10,820 nt of DNA from JAKFWF01 sp031365375 (GTDB lineage: Bacteria; Pseudomonadota; Alphaproteobacteria; Rhizobiales; Hyphomicrobiaceae): assembly GCA_031365375.1 (NCBI GenBank), contig JANLXZ010000117.1, forward strand, positions 1 to 10,820, in the 5' to 3' direction. The notes below the pieces were generated by a model. It searched no databases. It was not told where the DNA came from and saw only the letters and a program-made list of their open reading frames with translations. Shown in pieces: positions 1-6,688 of this stretch (position 1 is the stretch's first letter; the number at the start of each line of letters is the position of its first letter). The translations under genes and the position numbers were made by a program.

Positions 1-162
1 CTTGCGCAGCCGGAAAAGCCAGCGTTTGCCGTGGGCGATAAGGTCAATCACAAACTCTTCGGCCCCGGCAAGGTATTGAGTCTGCGAGACGACAAATTGT
101 CGATCCAGTTTGCCAAAAACGTAACCAAAGAGATCCTCTCCGATTTCGTTTCGGCGGCATGA
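1..162 (+). CDS. C-terminal end of a UvrD/PcrA-like helicase (partial)
   Basis: Frame 1 is open from the window edge and ends in TGA at 160-162, giving the last 53 residues of a larger protein. The visible part starts with a short proline/alanine linker and then a compact beta-rich module reading VGDKVNHKLFGPGKV, followed by DDKLSIQF and ending KEILSDFVSAA. The pattern GD-V-H--FG-G-V, then a strand with hydrophobic-x-F, is what the small Tudor/SH3-like domain at the extreme C-terminus of UvrD/PcrA superfamily 1 helicases looks like; in those enzymes it contacts RNA polymerase. The catalytic helicase core lies outside the window, so the assignment rests on this domain alone. A short stand-alone protein with the same fold is the main alternative. 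It converges on rsgA with a 19-bp gap. Confidence 0.6.
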   Translation, partial: LAQPEKPAFAVGDKVNHKLFGPGKVLSLRDDKLSIQFAKNVTKEILSDFVSAA

Positions 163-164
163 TA

Positions 165-177
165 CGCTGGCGCAGCG
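165..177. terminator. Small hairpin between converging genes, weak terminator candidate
   Basis: CGCTG-GCG-CAGCG forms a perfect 5-bp stem with a 3-nt loop in the 19-bp gap between the stop codons of the partial helicase-like gene and rsgA. There is no T-run on either side, so it is not a classical intrinsic terminator. Its position between two converging genes is the only reason to suspect a role in ending transcription in both directions. Confidence 0.3.
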
Positions 178-181
178 GGAT

Positions 182-1291
182 CTAATCTTCTGGCGTCTTG
201 GATTTGTTCGCGAAGATGCGGCGGGACAGCTTGCCGACGCTGCGCCTGCGCGAGTGCGAGACATGCGCTTGCGCAGAGTTTTGACGCTCCTCGTCGCGAA
301 GCTTTAGAAATCGTTGCAGCCGCGCCGGATCGAGCGTGCCCGATTCGATAGCTGGACGAACAGCGCAGCCCGGCTCATTTTTGTGGCTACAATCTGAAAA
401 TCGGCACTGTTGGGCAATCGCCGCAACATCGTCGAAGACAGCATCGATACCGCTCGTTGCGTCGACGATCTGCAGTTCACGCATGCCAGGCGTGTCCATC
501 AACCAGGCGCCCGATTGCAATCGGTGCATCGATCGACCCGACGTCGTGTGCCGCCCTCGCGCATCGTCATCGCGAATGCCCTGCGTGTGCTGAATAGCCG
601 ACCCCATCAAACTGTTGACAATGGTCGACTTACCGACACCCGATGAGCCCATCAGTGCAATTGTTTGACCTCGACCGAGCCAGGGAGACAATTGTTGTAA
701 AACATCGCTGTCGCGGGCATCGACGGTCACCACCGTGAGATTGCCGCGAATTGACCGGGTTTGTGTGACGTAGGGTTGGGCATCCTCGACAAGGTCCGTT
801 TTCGTAATCACGATGATCGGTGTGACCGACGCTTCTTGCGCGAGCGCCAAGTACCGCTCCAGCCGGGCAACATTGAAATCTTGGTTCGCCGACGTCACGA
901 ACAAAACGGTATCGACGTTCGCCGCGATCAATTGAATGCGTGCGGTGGTACCGGCACTCCGTCGTTTGAATAGGCTTATGCGCGGATAAATGGCTACGAT
1001 CTTATGTGTCACACGGTTTAGCGCGAGCCAATCGCCCGTTGTCGGGCGGTTCTCTTCGTCCGCATTTTGCGACGCCTGTGGTGGCGATTGATGAATTCGC
1101 CCAGCAAAGTCCGGTCCGGCGACGTCAAGTGCATCCCGATGGACTGCCATCACGCGCGCCCGAACGAAATCTTCAAGGGGAGTGGCGTTGGCCATCAAAC
1201 TGGCTTCGGCGTGCTCAAAATGTTTGGACCAACCATAGTCGAGCAACGTCAATGCTTCCCGGTTTTGCTTTCGCACGGTCGTTGATCCCAA
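182..1291 (-). CDS. rsgA: Ribosome small subunit-dependent GTPase A
   Basis: RsgA (YjeQ) is a GTPase that checks late 30S subunit assembly and helps release maturation factors. The protein (369 aa, normal length) shows the family's circular permutation: G4 TKTD at residues 163-166 precedes the P-loop GSSGVGKST at 215-223, the G2 region GRHTTS at about 246-251, and G3 DTPG at 266-269. An OB-fold-like N-terminal region ends with TTGDWLAL at about 84-91. The C-terminal zinc knuckle is intact with C296, C301, H303 and C309 (spacing C-x4-C-x-H-x5-C). The tail is basic. The start is uncertain: the longest frame begins with TTG at 1291 without a clear ribosome binding site. A GTG at 1276 lies 9 nt after GGGA and is a plausible true start. 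The family's N-terminal DYGW motif (residues 18-21) requires a start upstream of it. Transcribed alone, divergent from the cold-shock gene. Confidence 0.95.
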   Translation of the reverse strand: MGSTTVRKQNREALTLLDYGWSKHFEHAEASLMANATPLEDFVRARVMAVHRDALDVAGPDFAGRIHQSPPQASQNADEENRPTTGDWLALNRVTHKIVAIYPRISLFKRRSAGTTARIQLIAANVDTVLFVTSANQDFNVARLERYLALAQEASVTPIIVITKTDLVEDAQPYVTQTRSIRGNLTVVTVDARDSDVLQQLSPWLGRGQTIALMGSSGVGKSTIVNSLMGSAIQHTQGIRDDDARGRHTTSGRSMHRLQSGAWLMDTPGMRELQIVDATSGIDAVFDDVAAIAQQCRFSDCSHKNEPGCAVRPAIESGTLDPARLQRFLKLRDEERQNSAQAHVSHSRRRSVGKLSRRIFANKSKTPED

Positions 1292-1801
1292 TTCAGCGTC
1301 GATTGAATTCCGCAGCGCCGGAGACTGCTGCGCGTGGCGGTGCGTGAATACGGCAGACGCGGTGTTTAAGCGCGTTGGGGAGTGGCGACAGCGACTCGGG
1401 TCGTTCTGCTCTCGAAACTAGCGAGGCTCATTCGCCGACCGCTCCCGCGCGACACGATAGGCTTAGCTGCCTTGGACCGTTTCTTCAACGAAAATGGAGT
1501 GCGGGCACGGCGATCCTGCAGAAGCCGGCGGAAAAAATGATTGCAGCGCTCGGCCTTTCGGGCGGAGCGGCTCACGCTCGCTTCAATGTCGCGTTCTACA
1601 TTCGCTCCGAATCAAATAATAATAGCCGCACCACCTTGTGTTTTCAGCGACAACGGACCACATGTACGTATCGATGGCGGTAGGATGGCCTTGCCTTGCG
1701 TGCTTTGTTTCACGAGGTCGAAGCTAGTCACACTCGAAATATCGATTGATATCTCCCGCGCTTTGCGGGAAACATATAACGTATACGCACAAAGGTGATC
1801 C
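1292..1801. other. Gene-free region between rsgA and cspA
   Basis: About 510 bp separate the divergent rsgA and cold-shock genes. Open frames of up to about 100 codons exist here on both strands, but I recognise none. They overlap one another and lack good ribosome binding sites, so I do not call them. The region should hold the promoters of both flanking genes, although I cannot place a convincing -35/-10 pair. Between 1547 and 1579 the segments CGCTC (1547-1551), GAGCG (1565-1569) and CGCTC (1575-1579) allow two mutually exclusive hairpins. Two further hairpins sit just upstream of the cold-shock gene and are listed separately. Confidence 0.5.
1739..1801 (+). promoter_or_regulatory. Structured leader and ribosome binding site of the cold-shock gene
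   Basis: Two small perfect hairpins stand one base apart: ATATC-GATT-GATAT (1739-1752) and TCCCGC-GCTTT-GCGGGA (1754-1770). After an AU-rich single-stranded stretch comes AAAGGTGATCC at 1791-1801, directly before the ATG. AAAGG is a usual-looking Shine-Dalgarno core with a 6-nt spacer. In addition, GGTGATCC is complementary to the GGAUCACC segment next to the anti-Shine-Dalgarno in 16S rRNA, so it offers a second pairing register. Structured leaders that control translation by temperature are known for cspA-type genes; that this one does so is inference. Confidence 0.5.
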
Positions 1802-2014
1802 ATGGCTAAAGGTACCGTCAAGTGGTTTAACGCCCAAAAGGGCTTCGGTTTTATCGCCCCCGACGATGGCGGCAGCGATGCGTTCGTTCACATCAGCGCA
1901 GTCGAGCGCGCTGGTATGGGCGAATTGCGTGAAGGTCAGAAGGTGACGTTCGAACTCGTTTCGGACCGTAAGAGCGGTAAAATGTCGGCCGACAATCTCA
2001 AGGCTCTGGACTAA
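1802..2014 (+). CDS. cspA: Cold-shock protein, CspA family
   Basis: This 70-residue protein is a single cold-shock domain, a five-strand OB fold that binds single-stranded RNA and DNA and acts as an RNA chaperone. It starts MAKGTVKWFNAQKGFGFI, with the RNP1 motif KGFGFI at residues 13-18, and carries the RNP2-like FVHIS at about residues 28-32. Length and composition are normal for the family. The ATG is supported by the ribosome binding site immediately upstream. It is a single-gene unit: a structured leader lies before it and a strong intrinsic terminator begins 12 nt after its stop codon. Several Csp paralogues usually exist per genome, so the symbol denotes the family rather than a proven orthologue, and cold induction cannot be read from the sequence. 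Confidence 0.95.
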   Translation: MAKGTVKWFNAQKGFGFIAPDDGGSDAFVHISAVERAGMGELREGQKVTFELVSDRKSGKMSADNLKALD

Positions 2015-2025
2015 TAATCTAGACA

Positions 2026-2066
2026 GGGTCGTCGCGGGCACGGCCTGCGGCGGCCTATTGTTTTTT
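2026..2066 (+). terminator. Rho-independent terminator of the cold-shock gene
   Basis: The arm at 2026-2039 pairs with 2043-2056 around the 3-nt loop ACG, giving a 13-14 bp GC-rich stem that includes a few G-T wobbles. It is followed by ATTG and six T residues (2061-2066). This is a textbook intrinsic terminator for plus-strand transcription. On the minus strand no T-run follows, so it should not stop read-through from the membrane-fusion protein gene. Confidence 0.85.
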
Positions 2067-2099
2067 AAGTGCGAATTGAAGAATTAGGCACGCCGTGAC

Positions 2100-2139
2100 C
2101 GGCTTCGCCGCTCGTTATTCGGCTTCGCCGCTCGTTATT
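2100..2139. repeat. Perfect tandem duplication of a 20-bp unit
   Basis: Two identical 20-bp copies lie head to tail at 2100-2119 and 2120-2139. Each begins with CGGCTTCGCCG, a perfect small inverted repeat (4-bp stem, 3-nt loop), and ends CTCGTTATT. The second copy contains the stop codon of the membrane-fusion protein gene (2135-2137), so on that strand each copy carries a TAA. Replication slippage is the simplest origin. On the minus strand each copy contains GCGAAGC, a sequence known to form an unusually stable DNA mini-hairpin. Confidence 0.9.
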
Positions 2140-3250
2140 TCGCTTTTACATTTTGCTGGGCAAGGCTTTGACTGCCGCTCAGCCAGCTAGACAATTTGCT
2201 CGGCTTGTCTGTATCGATCGATACAGTTGCTGTCACGCCCGTGCGTAACGGCGGCTCGTGATCACGCTGCACCAGTCGCAAACGCACGGGCAATCGTTGC
2301 ACCACCTTCACCCAATTTCCGCTCGCATTCTGCGGTGGTAGAATAGAAAACTCGGCTCCCGTTGCGGGGCTGATGCTTTCCACTTCTGCCTCCCATGAGA
2401 CATCAGGATAGGTATCGATTACCACCGTCGCTTTCTGCCCTGGCCTGACGTGAGCGAGATCGGTCTCCTTAAAATTCGCTTCAACCCACGGCCGTGTGGC
2501 TGACACGAGTGCGAACACCGGACTCGCAATCTTGACCTGTTCGCCTAGTTGCAATTTTACGTTGACCGGGATCCCTGCCACCGGCGCCCGCACGCTCGAG
2601 CGAGCTAGTTCAAGGGCAGAGCGATCTCGAGCTGCCTGTTTGTCTCGCACCATCGCGTGTTGTTCGGCCGGCAGCATCGGATCACCCGCGAGCGCCGTCA
2701 GCGTCTTGGCGATCTTTGCTTGGGCCACCGCGACGTGATCGCGGGCGCTGACCGTATTGCTTTCTGCTTCGTCCAGTTTCGTCACGGCTCCTGCATTGCG
2801 AGCCGCGAGCTGACGTTGTCTCTGCAGTTGCATTTCGAAGTACTTGACACGGCTCTGCGCCTCGACCAACTCCGAACGCGCCTCGGCGAGAACTGCTCGA
2901 AAATTTTCCACCTGCGTTCGCGATTGATCAAGTTCCGCCTCGGCACGAGCAAGCGCCAGCCGGTAAGGCTCGGGATCAATCCTGAATAGAAGATCGTCCT
3001 TTTCGACCGGCCGGTGCTCTTGGACGGCTACCTCGATAACTCGCCCGGCGATCTCGGGAGCAATTTGCACCACATGAGCCTTGACGTAAGCGTTTTCGGT
3101 AGAGACGTAACGGCCGCCCGAAAGCCAGAATAGCGCGGCTGTTGCGATTGCGAATGCCGGCACGCCTACGAGCAGCAAATGGCGCAGCGAGATGGCGGCC
3201 CAAAGGCTACCGTATCCACCGCGAGAATGTGTATTGGGTAGTCGCACCAT
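2135..3250 (-). CDS. HlyD/EmrA-type membrane-fusion protein of an efflux pump
   Basis: This 371-residue periplasmic adaptor is expected to link an inner-membrane MFS exporter to an outer-membrane channel. A short cytoplasmic N-terminus is followed by one transmembrane anchor at about residues 24-44. Next comes the half-lipoyl segment with YVKAHVVQIAPEIAGRV, a long alpha-helical coiled coil at about 95-200, the second half-lipoyl segment (SSVRAPVAGIPVNV), and beta-barrel and membrane-proximal parts with WVEANFKETDLAHVRPGQ. This order and length match EmrA. The ATG is supported by GAGG a few bases upstream. The usual partner EmrB is normally co-transcribed; here the transporter lies divergently on the other side of a 163-bp control region. 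No TolC-like gene is in the window. Substrates cannot be read from the sequence. The stop codon falls within a tandem 20-bp duplication. Confidence 0.92.
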   Translation of the reverse strand: MVRLPNTHSRGGYGSLWAAISLRHLLLVGVPAFAIATAALFWLSGGRYVSTENAYVKAHVVQIAPEIAGRVIEVAVQEHRPVEKDDLLFRIDPEPYRLALARAEAELDQSRTQVENFRAVLAEARSELVEAQSRVKYFEMQLQRQRQLAARNAGAVTKLDEAESNTVSARDHVAVAQAKIAKTLTALAGDPMLPAEQHAMVRDKQAARDRSALELARSSVRAPVAGIPVNVKLQLGEQVKIASPVFALVSATRPWVEANFKETDLAHVRPGQKATVVIDTYPDVSWEAEVESISPATGAEFSILPPQNASGNWVKVVQRLPVRLRLVQRDHEPPLRTGVTATVSIDTDKPSKLSSWLSGSQSLAQQNVKAK

Positions 3251-3325
3251 CGACCTCGAAGCCCGACATCATAGCGTTGCCAGGCTATATTATTCCACAC
3301 GCGTTCGACAGGCCCGGAGTTCTCC

Positions 3326-3340
3326 TCGTTTGGCAAACGA
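3326..3340. promoter_or_regulatory. Perfect 15-bp palindrome, candidate operator of the efflux locus
   Basis: TCGTTTGGCAAACGA is a perfect inverted repeat with 7-bp arms around one central G. It lies in the 163-bp region between the divergent membrane-fusion and transporter genes. A second, imperfect inverted repeat follows: ACCTG at 3342-3346 and CAGGT at 3377-3381, with TTCGC and GCGAA just inside and a 2-nt bulge. Dyad sites in such a position are typical operators of TetR-, MarR- or LysR-type regulators. No regulator gene is adjacent, so the assignment is inference. Confidence 0.5.
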
Positions 3341-3384
3341 CACCTGCGTTCGCCGCACACGCGTCGGCTCTGCGAACAGGTAAC

Positions 3385-3409
3385 GTAGGGGCCCGGATGG
3401 AGGGCCTAC
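3385..3409 (+). promoter_or_regulatory. Hairpin covering the ribosome binding site of the MFS gene
   Basis: GTAGGGGCCC (3385-3394) can pair with GGGCCTAC (3402-3409) around a 7-nt loop, with a 2-nt bulge in the first arm. The purine-rich ribosome binding site GGAGGG (3399-3404) lies partly in the loop and partly in the second arm, just before the GTG start at 3414. Folding would limit ribosome access. Whether this is a control device or chance is open. Confidence 0.4.
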
Positions 3410-3413
3410 AAGC

Positions 3414-4946
3414 GTGACCGCCATCACTACCGACGACGAACCGGCGATGAAGTTGACGGGTTGGAACCGTGTGCTCTTGCTGGTGGTCGTAATCTCTAGT
3501 GGCGCTGCCTATAACGCGGCAACCTTCACCGCATCCGCTATTTTACCGCAAATGCAAGGCGGCATGTCGGCAACTCAGGATGAAATATCCTGGACCGTGA
3601 CATTCAATATCCTGGCAACCGCGATCGTCACACCGATGACTGGTTGGCTGGTGGCTCGTTTCGGCCAACGAAATATCCTGATAGGCTGTTTGTCGGGTTT
3701 CATTGCCGCCACGATCATGTGCGGGCTGTCGACCTCGCTCGAGCAGATCGTTATCTGGCGCGTGCTCCAGGGCGCGGCTGGAGCACCGCTGCTGCCGATC
3801 GGGCAAACCCTGTTGCTTGATGCCTATCCGCGCCGTCAGCATACGATGGTGATCGCGCTATTTGGTATGGCGAACACGATTGGACCGGTCGCCGGGCCGA
3901 CCTTTGGTGGCTATCTGGCCGAGCACTACAGCTGGCGGTGGTCGTTCTTCATGGTGGTGCCCTTGAGCGCGCTCTCGCTAATCGGCGTGCTCGTGACAAT
4001 GCCGCGAGGCAAAAGCGACCGTCAGAATAGTTTGGACTGGATCGGCTTTTTGTCCCTGTCCATCGCTATCGCATGCGCCCAGCTCGTGCTGTCACGCGGG
4101 CCGAAACTCGACTGGTTCGAGTCGACCGAGATATCGATCGAGACGTTTACCGGCGTGCTGAGCATCTATGTATTCTTCGCGCATAGCCTGACTACGGACC
4201 ACCCTTTTTTGCGGTTGTCGCTGTTACGCGACCGTAACTATGCGGTTGGGCTGCTGCTCATCATGTTATTTGGTATGCTGAATTTTACGCCGATGGTGCT
4301 GCTGCCGCCATTGATGCAGAGCCAAATGGGGTTTCCCGACTCTGTTGTCGGCACCGTTATCAGCTGGCGCGGCGTCGGCGTTGCGGTCGGCTTTTGCATA
4401 TCGATCTTCACCGGCAAGCTCGATCCGCGGATTTCGATGATCGTGGGCTTTTCCTTGCAAGTCATTTCCGGCATTTGGTTGATGAACATCAATCTCTATT
4501 TCAGTGTCGCCGAATTTACCCTGAATAGCCTGTTGCAGGGCCTCGCCGTCGGGCTCATTTGGGCACCGATCGTGACGGCCGCTTTTTCGACGTTGGCACC
4601 GGAAGATCGGTCCGAAGGCGTTGCCGTGTTCCATCTCGTGCGCAACATCGGCTCGAGCATGTTCATCGCCCTCACGGTGTCAGAGATCATCCGATCGACT
4701 GGGGCCAATTACAGCCGGATGAGCGAGGGACTATCGGCCTACAATAAAATGCTGGCGCTGCCCGGGGTGGCCGGTGCCTGGTCAATAGAAACGTTGCAAG
4801 GCCTGGCTGGTTTGTCGCGCGAGCTGGTTCGGCAGGCAGCGATCATCGGCTACCAAAACGCATTCGTGATGTATACGGTGGCCTCAGGGTTCGGCATTCT
4901 GCTGACGCTGATCGTTCGCCGTGGCCCTGTGCAGCCTACGTCTTAA
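3414..4946 (+). CDS. EmrB/QacA-type (DHA2) multidrug MFS transporter
   Basis: This 510-residue inner-membrane protein has the length and hydrophobic pattern of the 14-helix DHA2 proton-driven drug exporters. Motif A is seen as GWLVARFGQRN near residue 80. The antiporter motif C region reads GPVAGPTFGGYL, followed by the EmrB-typical WRWSFFMVVP. The first helix begins at about residue 17 (RVLLLVVVISSG). The chosen start is GTG at 3414, preceded by GGAGGG with a spacing of about 9 nt; an ATG at codon 12 is a possible alternative. The likely partner is the divergent EmrA-like membrane-fusion protein. The usual EmrA-EmrB order in one operon is not kept. The gene converges on the HAD hydrolase gene with a 28-bp gap and no visible terminator. 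Substrate is unknown. Confidence 0.93.
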   Translation: MTAITTDDEPAMKLTGWNRVLLLVVVISSGAAYNAATFTASAILPQMQGGMSATQDEISWTVTFNILATAIVTPMTGWLVARFGQRNILIGCLSGFIAATIMCGLSTSLEQIVIWRVLQGAAGAPLLPIGQTLLLDAYPRRQHTMVIALFGMANTIGPVAGPTFGGYLAEHYSWRWSFFMVVPLSALSLIGVLVTMPRGKSDRQNSLDWIGFLSLSIAIACAQLVLSRGPKLDWFESTEISIETFTGVLSIYVFFAHSLTTDHPFLRLSLLRDRNYAVGLLLIMLFGMLNFTPMVLLPPLMQSQMGFPDSVVGTVISWRGVGVAVGFCISIFTGKLDPRISMIVGFSLQVISGIWLMNINLYFSVAEFTLNSLLQGLAVGLIWAPIVTAAFSTLAPEDRSEGVAVFHLVRNIGSSMFIALTVSEIIRSTGANYSRMSEGLSAYNKMLALPGVAGAWSIETLQGLAGLSRELVRQAAIIGYQNAFVMYTVASGFGILLTLIVRRGPVQPTS

Positions 4947-4974
4947 CTTGCAAAGCGCCGCTGCCAAAGCGTCT

Positions 4975-5697
4975 TCATACAGCTAGCTCGGCCTGATGCG
5001 CCTTCACTAAATCGGCCATGCTGTTGAACAGGAAATCATGGTGTGGAACCTGGCCAGGACTCATGGTCGCTCCATAGCCCTGATCTGCATGCCGGCGGTA
5101 GATCCAAGCCGATTTTAGGCCGGTCGCGTTCGCGGGTGCGTGATCGTGGAACATACTTTCCGCAGTGTGCAGAATTTCGCCTTTTTGCACACCGAGACCA
5201 ACAATGTTTTCCAGCATGTATTCGAAGTTTCGCCGATCGGGCTTGTAGCTGCCGATGTCCTCGGCGGTATAGATCGCATCGAAGTCGACGCTCAGGCGCT
5301 GGTTGCTGAGCGCGAAGCTTGCATTATCGACATTCGAAAGTATTACGAGTTTGAAGTGCTTCTTCAGATACTGGAGGGCAGCGGCGGAATCAGCGAACGC
5401 TGGCCAGTCGCCAACCGAACGGCCATAGGCCAGGCATTCCTCCCAACGCACCGCGACGCCCCATTCATCGGCCAACCGCTTGTAGACCACCGCCAGCAGA
5501 TCGCTGTAAACCTTTGCTGGCGTATAGCCCTGCTGCATCGACTCGTGTCGTGCGTGGGCTTGCAAAATGGCATTGCGCGGCAGTGCCGGCTGCACCTTCG
5601 AGGTCAGCGGCGTCATTGCCTTGACCATGCCCGACTCCCAATCGATCAACGTGCCGTAGCAGTCGAACGTCAGAACTTTGAAATCGGACAGCTTCAT
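4975..5697 (-). CDS. Type II haloacid-dehalogenase-like HAD hydrolase
   Basis: This 240-residue protein belongs to the HAD superfamily, in the branch of L-2-haloacid dehalogenases. Motif I is FDCYGTLIDWE with nucleophile D12 and T16. Motif II is ILSNVDN (S121, N122). Motif III is SYKP with K152. The last motif reads HTAESMFHDHAPA (residues 177-189), a variant with an HDH triplet also common in alphaproteobacterial members. Actual dehalogenase activity is uncertain, since many such proteins act on other small acids or phosphates. The ATG at 5697 is preceded by GAGGAG about 8 nt upstream. The frame stays open to 5862, but that extension overlaps the upstream gene and has no HAD similarity. The start is 28 bp after the stop of the SMP-30-like gene, so the two are probably one operon, pointing to a shared catabolic role for a sugar acid or lactone (inference). 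Confidence 0.9.
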   Translation of the reverse strand: MKLSDFKVLTFDCYGTLIDWESGMVKAMTPLTSKVQPALPRNAILQAHARHESMQQGYTPAKVYSDLLAVVYKRLADEWGVAVRWEECLAYGRSVGDWPAFADSAAALQYLKKHFKLVILSNVDNASFALSNQRLSVDFDAIYTAEDIGSYKPDRRNFEYMLENIVGLGVQKGEILHTAESMFHDHAPANATGLKSAWIYRRHADQGYGATMSPGQVPHHDFLFNSMADLVKAHQAELAV

Positions 5698-5725
5698 TGT
5701 CGTTTCTCCTCGCTGGATCTTCTCC

Positions 5726-6688
5726 CTAAGCGCCCGCCACGTTGACGTACAGGGCATAAATCGACTGGCTTGATGCCATGAATAAACGGCTGTTGGCACG
5801 CCCGCCGAAGCAGAGGTTCGCACAGCGCTCGGGCAGCGCGATACGACCGATCGGCGTTCCATCGGGTGCGAAAATCATCACACCATCGAGCTCCGGGTCG
5901 CCCATCCCCCAGCCACACCACAGATTGCCATCGGCGTCGCAGCGCATACCATCGGGGGTGCCTGGTCCGGCGTCGATCAGGACGCGTTTGTTCTCGATCC
6001 GCCGGCCGCCATCGACAACATCGTAAGCCAAAATCTTCCGCGTAGGGACGCCGCGCGATTCGACGACATAGAACAACCGTTCGTCCGGCGCAAAGCACAG
6101 GCCATTGGGGCCGAGTACATCGTTTGCGACAATCGTCGCGATGCCGGTTTCCCCATCGACGCGATAGATGTTTTGGCCGATTTCAGACTGCGACTTGTAG
6201 CCTTCGTAGTTTCCCAGAATTCCGAACGCGGGATCGGTGAACCAAACTGCACCGTCGGATGCTACGACAACGTCGTTTGGGGAGTTCAGCCGTTTGCTCT
6301 CGAACCTGTCCATCACGACGGTGATCGCGCCGTCGTATTCGGTTCGCGTGACGCGTCGGCCACCGTGTTCGCACGTCACAAGCCGGCCGCGCCGATCGCG
6401 CGTATTACCGTTTGCATAGTTAGAAGGTTTGCGAAATTCGCTGACGGCGCCCGTCTCGTCATCCCAACGCATGATGCGATTGTTCGGAATGTCGCTCCAC
6501 AACAAGCAGCGCTGATCGCCAAACCAAACCGGCCCTTCGGCCCACCGAAACCCCGTCGCCAAACGTTCGACAGCCGCGAGCTTGATCCAGTACGCCTCGA
6601 AACGTTTGTCGAGGGCGGTGATCGCCGGGTCTGGGTAACGGGTTGCTGGATGCCAACCGGTTGAGGCAGATTGCGTCGTTTTTTCCAT
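5726..6688 (-). CDS. SMP-30/gluconolactonase-like (LRE family) lactonase
   Basis: This is a six-bladed beta-propeller hydrolase of the SMP-30/gluconolactonase/LRE family, which opens sugar lactones or similar esters with one bound divalent metal. From the start chosen here (320 aa), the expected metal ligands are visible: E51 in AEGPVWF, N138 in SPNDVV, and D246 in TPDGMRCDADGN. N195 in GPNGLCF is also conserved. Other landmarks are WSDIPNNRIMRW, NGNTRDRRGRLVTCEHG, and ALPERCANLCFGG near the end. No signal peptide is seen, so it should be cytoplasmic. The frame is open to an ATG at 6802, but the first 38 codons do not look like the family. The ATG at 6688 (weak GAGAG upstream) or at 6700 is more likely. 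First gene of a probable two-gene operon with the HAD hydrolase. The substrate is not determined by the sequence. Confidence 0.9.
   Translation of the reverse strand: MEKTTQSASTGWHPATRYPDPAITALDKRFEAYWIKLAAVERLATGFRWAEGPVWFGDQRCLLWSDIPNNRIMRWDDETGAVSEFRKPSNYANGNTRDRRGRLVTCEHGGRRVTRTEYDGAITVVMDRFESKRLNSPNDVVVASDGAVWFTDPAFGILGNYEGYKSQSEIGQNIYRVDGETGIATIVANDVLGPNGLCFAPDERLFYVVESRGVPTRKILAYDVVDGGRRIENKRVLIDAGPGTPDGMRCDADGNLWCGWGMGDPELDGVMIFAPDGTPIGRIALPERCANLCFGGRANSRLFMASSQSIYALYVNVAGA

Noticed and set aside
1366..1575. Basic 69-codon frame on the minus strand between rsgA and cspA
   Set aside because: I considered a small ribosomal protein such as S21 because rpsU is often near csp genes, but the sequence does not match it and no start signal is evident.
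1775..1780. TATAAC as a -10 promoter box for the cold-shock gene
   Set aside because: No -35-like element is found at the right distance, since the expected position falls at the edge of the GC-rich hairpin, and a start this close to the ATG would leave almost no leader.
5140..5745. 201-codon open frame on the plus strand
   Set aside because: It lies antisense to the HAD hydrolase gene, has low-complexity basic composition and no recognisable domain; a shadow of the real gene in GC-rich DNA.
5698..5862. 55-codon N-terminal extension of the HAD hydrolase frame
   Set aside because: It overlaps the end of the lactonase gene, has no HAD-like sequence, and the internal ATG at 5697 has a good GAGGAG ribosome binding site followed at once by the HAD motif I region.
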